Origin: Mycoplana dimorpha
GTDB taxonomy: Bacteria > Pseudomonadota > Alphaproteobacteria > Rhizobiales > Rhizobiaceae
Assembly (NCBI RefSeq): GCF_003046475.1
Contig: NZ_PZZZ01000008.1
Location: 124,001-188,000 of the forward strand
Reading direction: 5' to 3'
Length of the DNA: 64,000 nt
Part shown: positions 62,848 through 64,000 of the stretch, piece by piece
Layout: the number at the start of each line of letters is the position of its first letter
How positions within the stretch are numbered: position 1 is the first letter of the stretch
Program-made: the position numbers and the translations under genes
The notes under the pieces: generated by a model
Database searches by the model: none
Seen by the model: the letters and a program-made list of their open reading frames with translations, nothing else
Told to the model about the DNA's origin: nothing

Positions 62848-64000
62848 TGAGCAAGATCAACAAGGCAGCCTGCATCGGCGGCGGCGTCATCGGCGGAGCC
62901 TGGGCGGCGCGGTTCGCGCTGGCCGGCATCGACGTCAACATCTTTGACCCGCACCCCGAGGCGGAGCGCATCATCGGCGAGGTGATGGCGAACGCCGAGC
63001 GCGCCTACGGCATGCTGACCATGGCGCCGCTGCCGCCGAAGGGGAAACTGACCTTCGTGAAAGGCATCGAGGAAGCCGTGCAAGGCGCTGACTGGATTCA
63101 GGAAAGCGTGCCGGAGCGGCTCGAGCTGAAGCGCGGCGTCCTCACCCAGATCGACGCGGCCGCCGACCCCAAGGCGCTGATCGGTTCATCGACCTCCGGG
63201 CTGATGCCGACCGACCTGCAGCGCGACATGAAGCATCCCGAGCGCCTGTTCGTCGCCCACCCCTACAACCCCGTCTACCTCTTGCCGCTCGCCGAACTCG
63301 TCGGCGGCCAAAAGACCGACCGCGCCGTGCTCGAGGACGCCAAGGCGAAGCTCGCGCCGATCGGCATGAAGGGCGTGATCATCAACAAGGAGATCGAGGC
63401 CTTCGTCGGCGACCGCCTGCTCGAAGCGGTCTGGCGCGAGGGCCTTTGGCTGATCAAGGACGACATCTGCGACACCGAGACGCTCGACGACGTGATCCGC
63501 TACTCGTTCGGCATGCGCTGGGCGCAGATGGGCATGTTCGAGACCTACCGCATCGCCGGCGGCGAGGCCGGCATGCGCCACTTCATCGCCCAGTTCGGCC
63601 CCTGCCTGTCCTGGCCGTGGACGAAGCTGACGGACGTCGTCGATCTCACCGACGAACTGGTCGACAAGATCGCCAACCAGTCCGACGCCCAGTCCGGCGC
63701 CCGCGGCATCCGCGAGCTGGAGCGCATCCGCGACCAGAACCTCGTCGGCATCATGCACGCGCTGAAAGCCGGCGACGACGGCCGCGGCTGGGGTGCGGGC
63801 AAGCTGCTCGCCGAATTCGAAGAGCATCTCTGGGCCAATGCCAAAAAGCCGGAAGCCGACCTCGACGCGCTCAAGCCGCTGCGCGTTCTCGACACCAAGG
63901 TCAGCGCCGCCTGGGTCGACTATAACGGCCACATGACCGAGCACCGCTACCTGCAGGTCTTCGGCGACACCTCCGACGGCGTGTTGCGCCTGATCGGCGT
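62848..64000 (+). CDS. L-carnitine dehydrogenase fused to a betainyl-CoA thioesterase, 3' end outside the window
   Basis: 384 codons are visible. The N-terminal Rossmann domain (IGGGVIGGAW, 10-19) and the 3-hydroxyacyl-CoA dehydrogenase-like C-terminal domain (about 190-320, RLLEAVWREGL) oxidise L-carnitine to 3-dehydrocarnitine with NAD. From about residue 345 a 4HBT hot-dog domain begins (VDYNGHMTEHRYLQVFGD), which in rhizobial fusions hydrolyses betainyl-CoA to glycine betaine. With the BKACE enzyme upstream, one locus therefore encodes all three steps from carnitine to betaine. Confidence 0.93.

Overview
This window is chromosomal DNA of an alphaproteobacterium, most probably Rhizobiaceae (Sinorhizobium/Ensifer, Rhizobium or Shinella-like). 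The evidence is the high GC content and the linkage of mraZ-rsmH-ftsL-ftsI to rnpB, a PPi-dependent phosphofructokinase and the betaine-lipid genes btaA-btaB. Further support comes from RopB/Omp25-type small outer membrane proteins, a fused carnitine dehydrogenase-thioesterase, and two intergenic palindromic elements of the rhizobial RIME type. I see no tRNA, rRNA, IS element, prophage or CRISPR array. The genus is an inference; no marker here settles it.

Left third (1-24.4 kb): the head of the division/cell-wall cluster (ftsI cut by the window edge, ftsL, rsmH, mraZ, reading leftward) with a row of four MraZ-type boxes upstream, then rnpB. Peptidoglycan enzymes follow: a lytic transglycosylase, an AmpD/AmiD-like amidase beside a DjlA-like co-chaperone, a lipoprotein transglycosylase, a GH25 lysozyme and an MltB-like enzyme. 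Among them lie pfp, DMT and LysE exporters, a serine hydrolase, btaAB behind a PHO box, and a 25-codon membrane peptide with a strong Shine-Dalgarno sequence. A sahR-like regulator and metF form an operon behind a perfect 22-bp palindrome; ettA and an RNase T2 homologue that has lost catalytic residues come next.

Middle (24.4-40.4 kb): a hydrolase/DMT exporter pair, a CoA-transferase/ThDP-enzyme pair, two small metabolic genes, an L,D-transpeptidase, a second Omp25-like protein, uvrC, pgsA-moaD-moaE, a soluble globin-coupled chemoreceptor and a ParA-like ATPase.

Right third (40.4-64 kb): the most striking locus. A seven-gene leftward operon (formylglutamate-amidohydrolase family protein, TRAP transporter QMP, glutamine-synthetase-like ligase, aldehyde dehydrogenase, iron alcohol dehydrogenase) faces an RpiR-family regulator. 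Two identical-arm 16-bp palindromes lie between them, 43 bp apart. The gene set fits import, gamma-glutamylation, oxidation and deglutamylation of an amino alcohol or amine. Next is an ABC importer behind a PHO box (probably for a phosphorus compound), an FMN-riboswitch-controlled ribH2, and a methanethiol-oxidase-type SBP56 gene with a membrane partner. An operon of DUF4142, cupredoxin and ECF sigma follows, and the window ends in a carnitine degradation locus (cdhR, BKACE, and carnitine dehydrogenase cut by the window edge).
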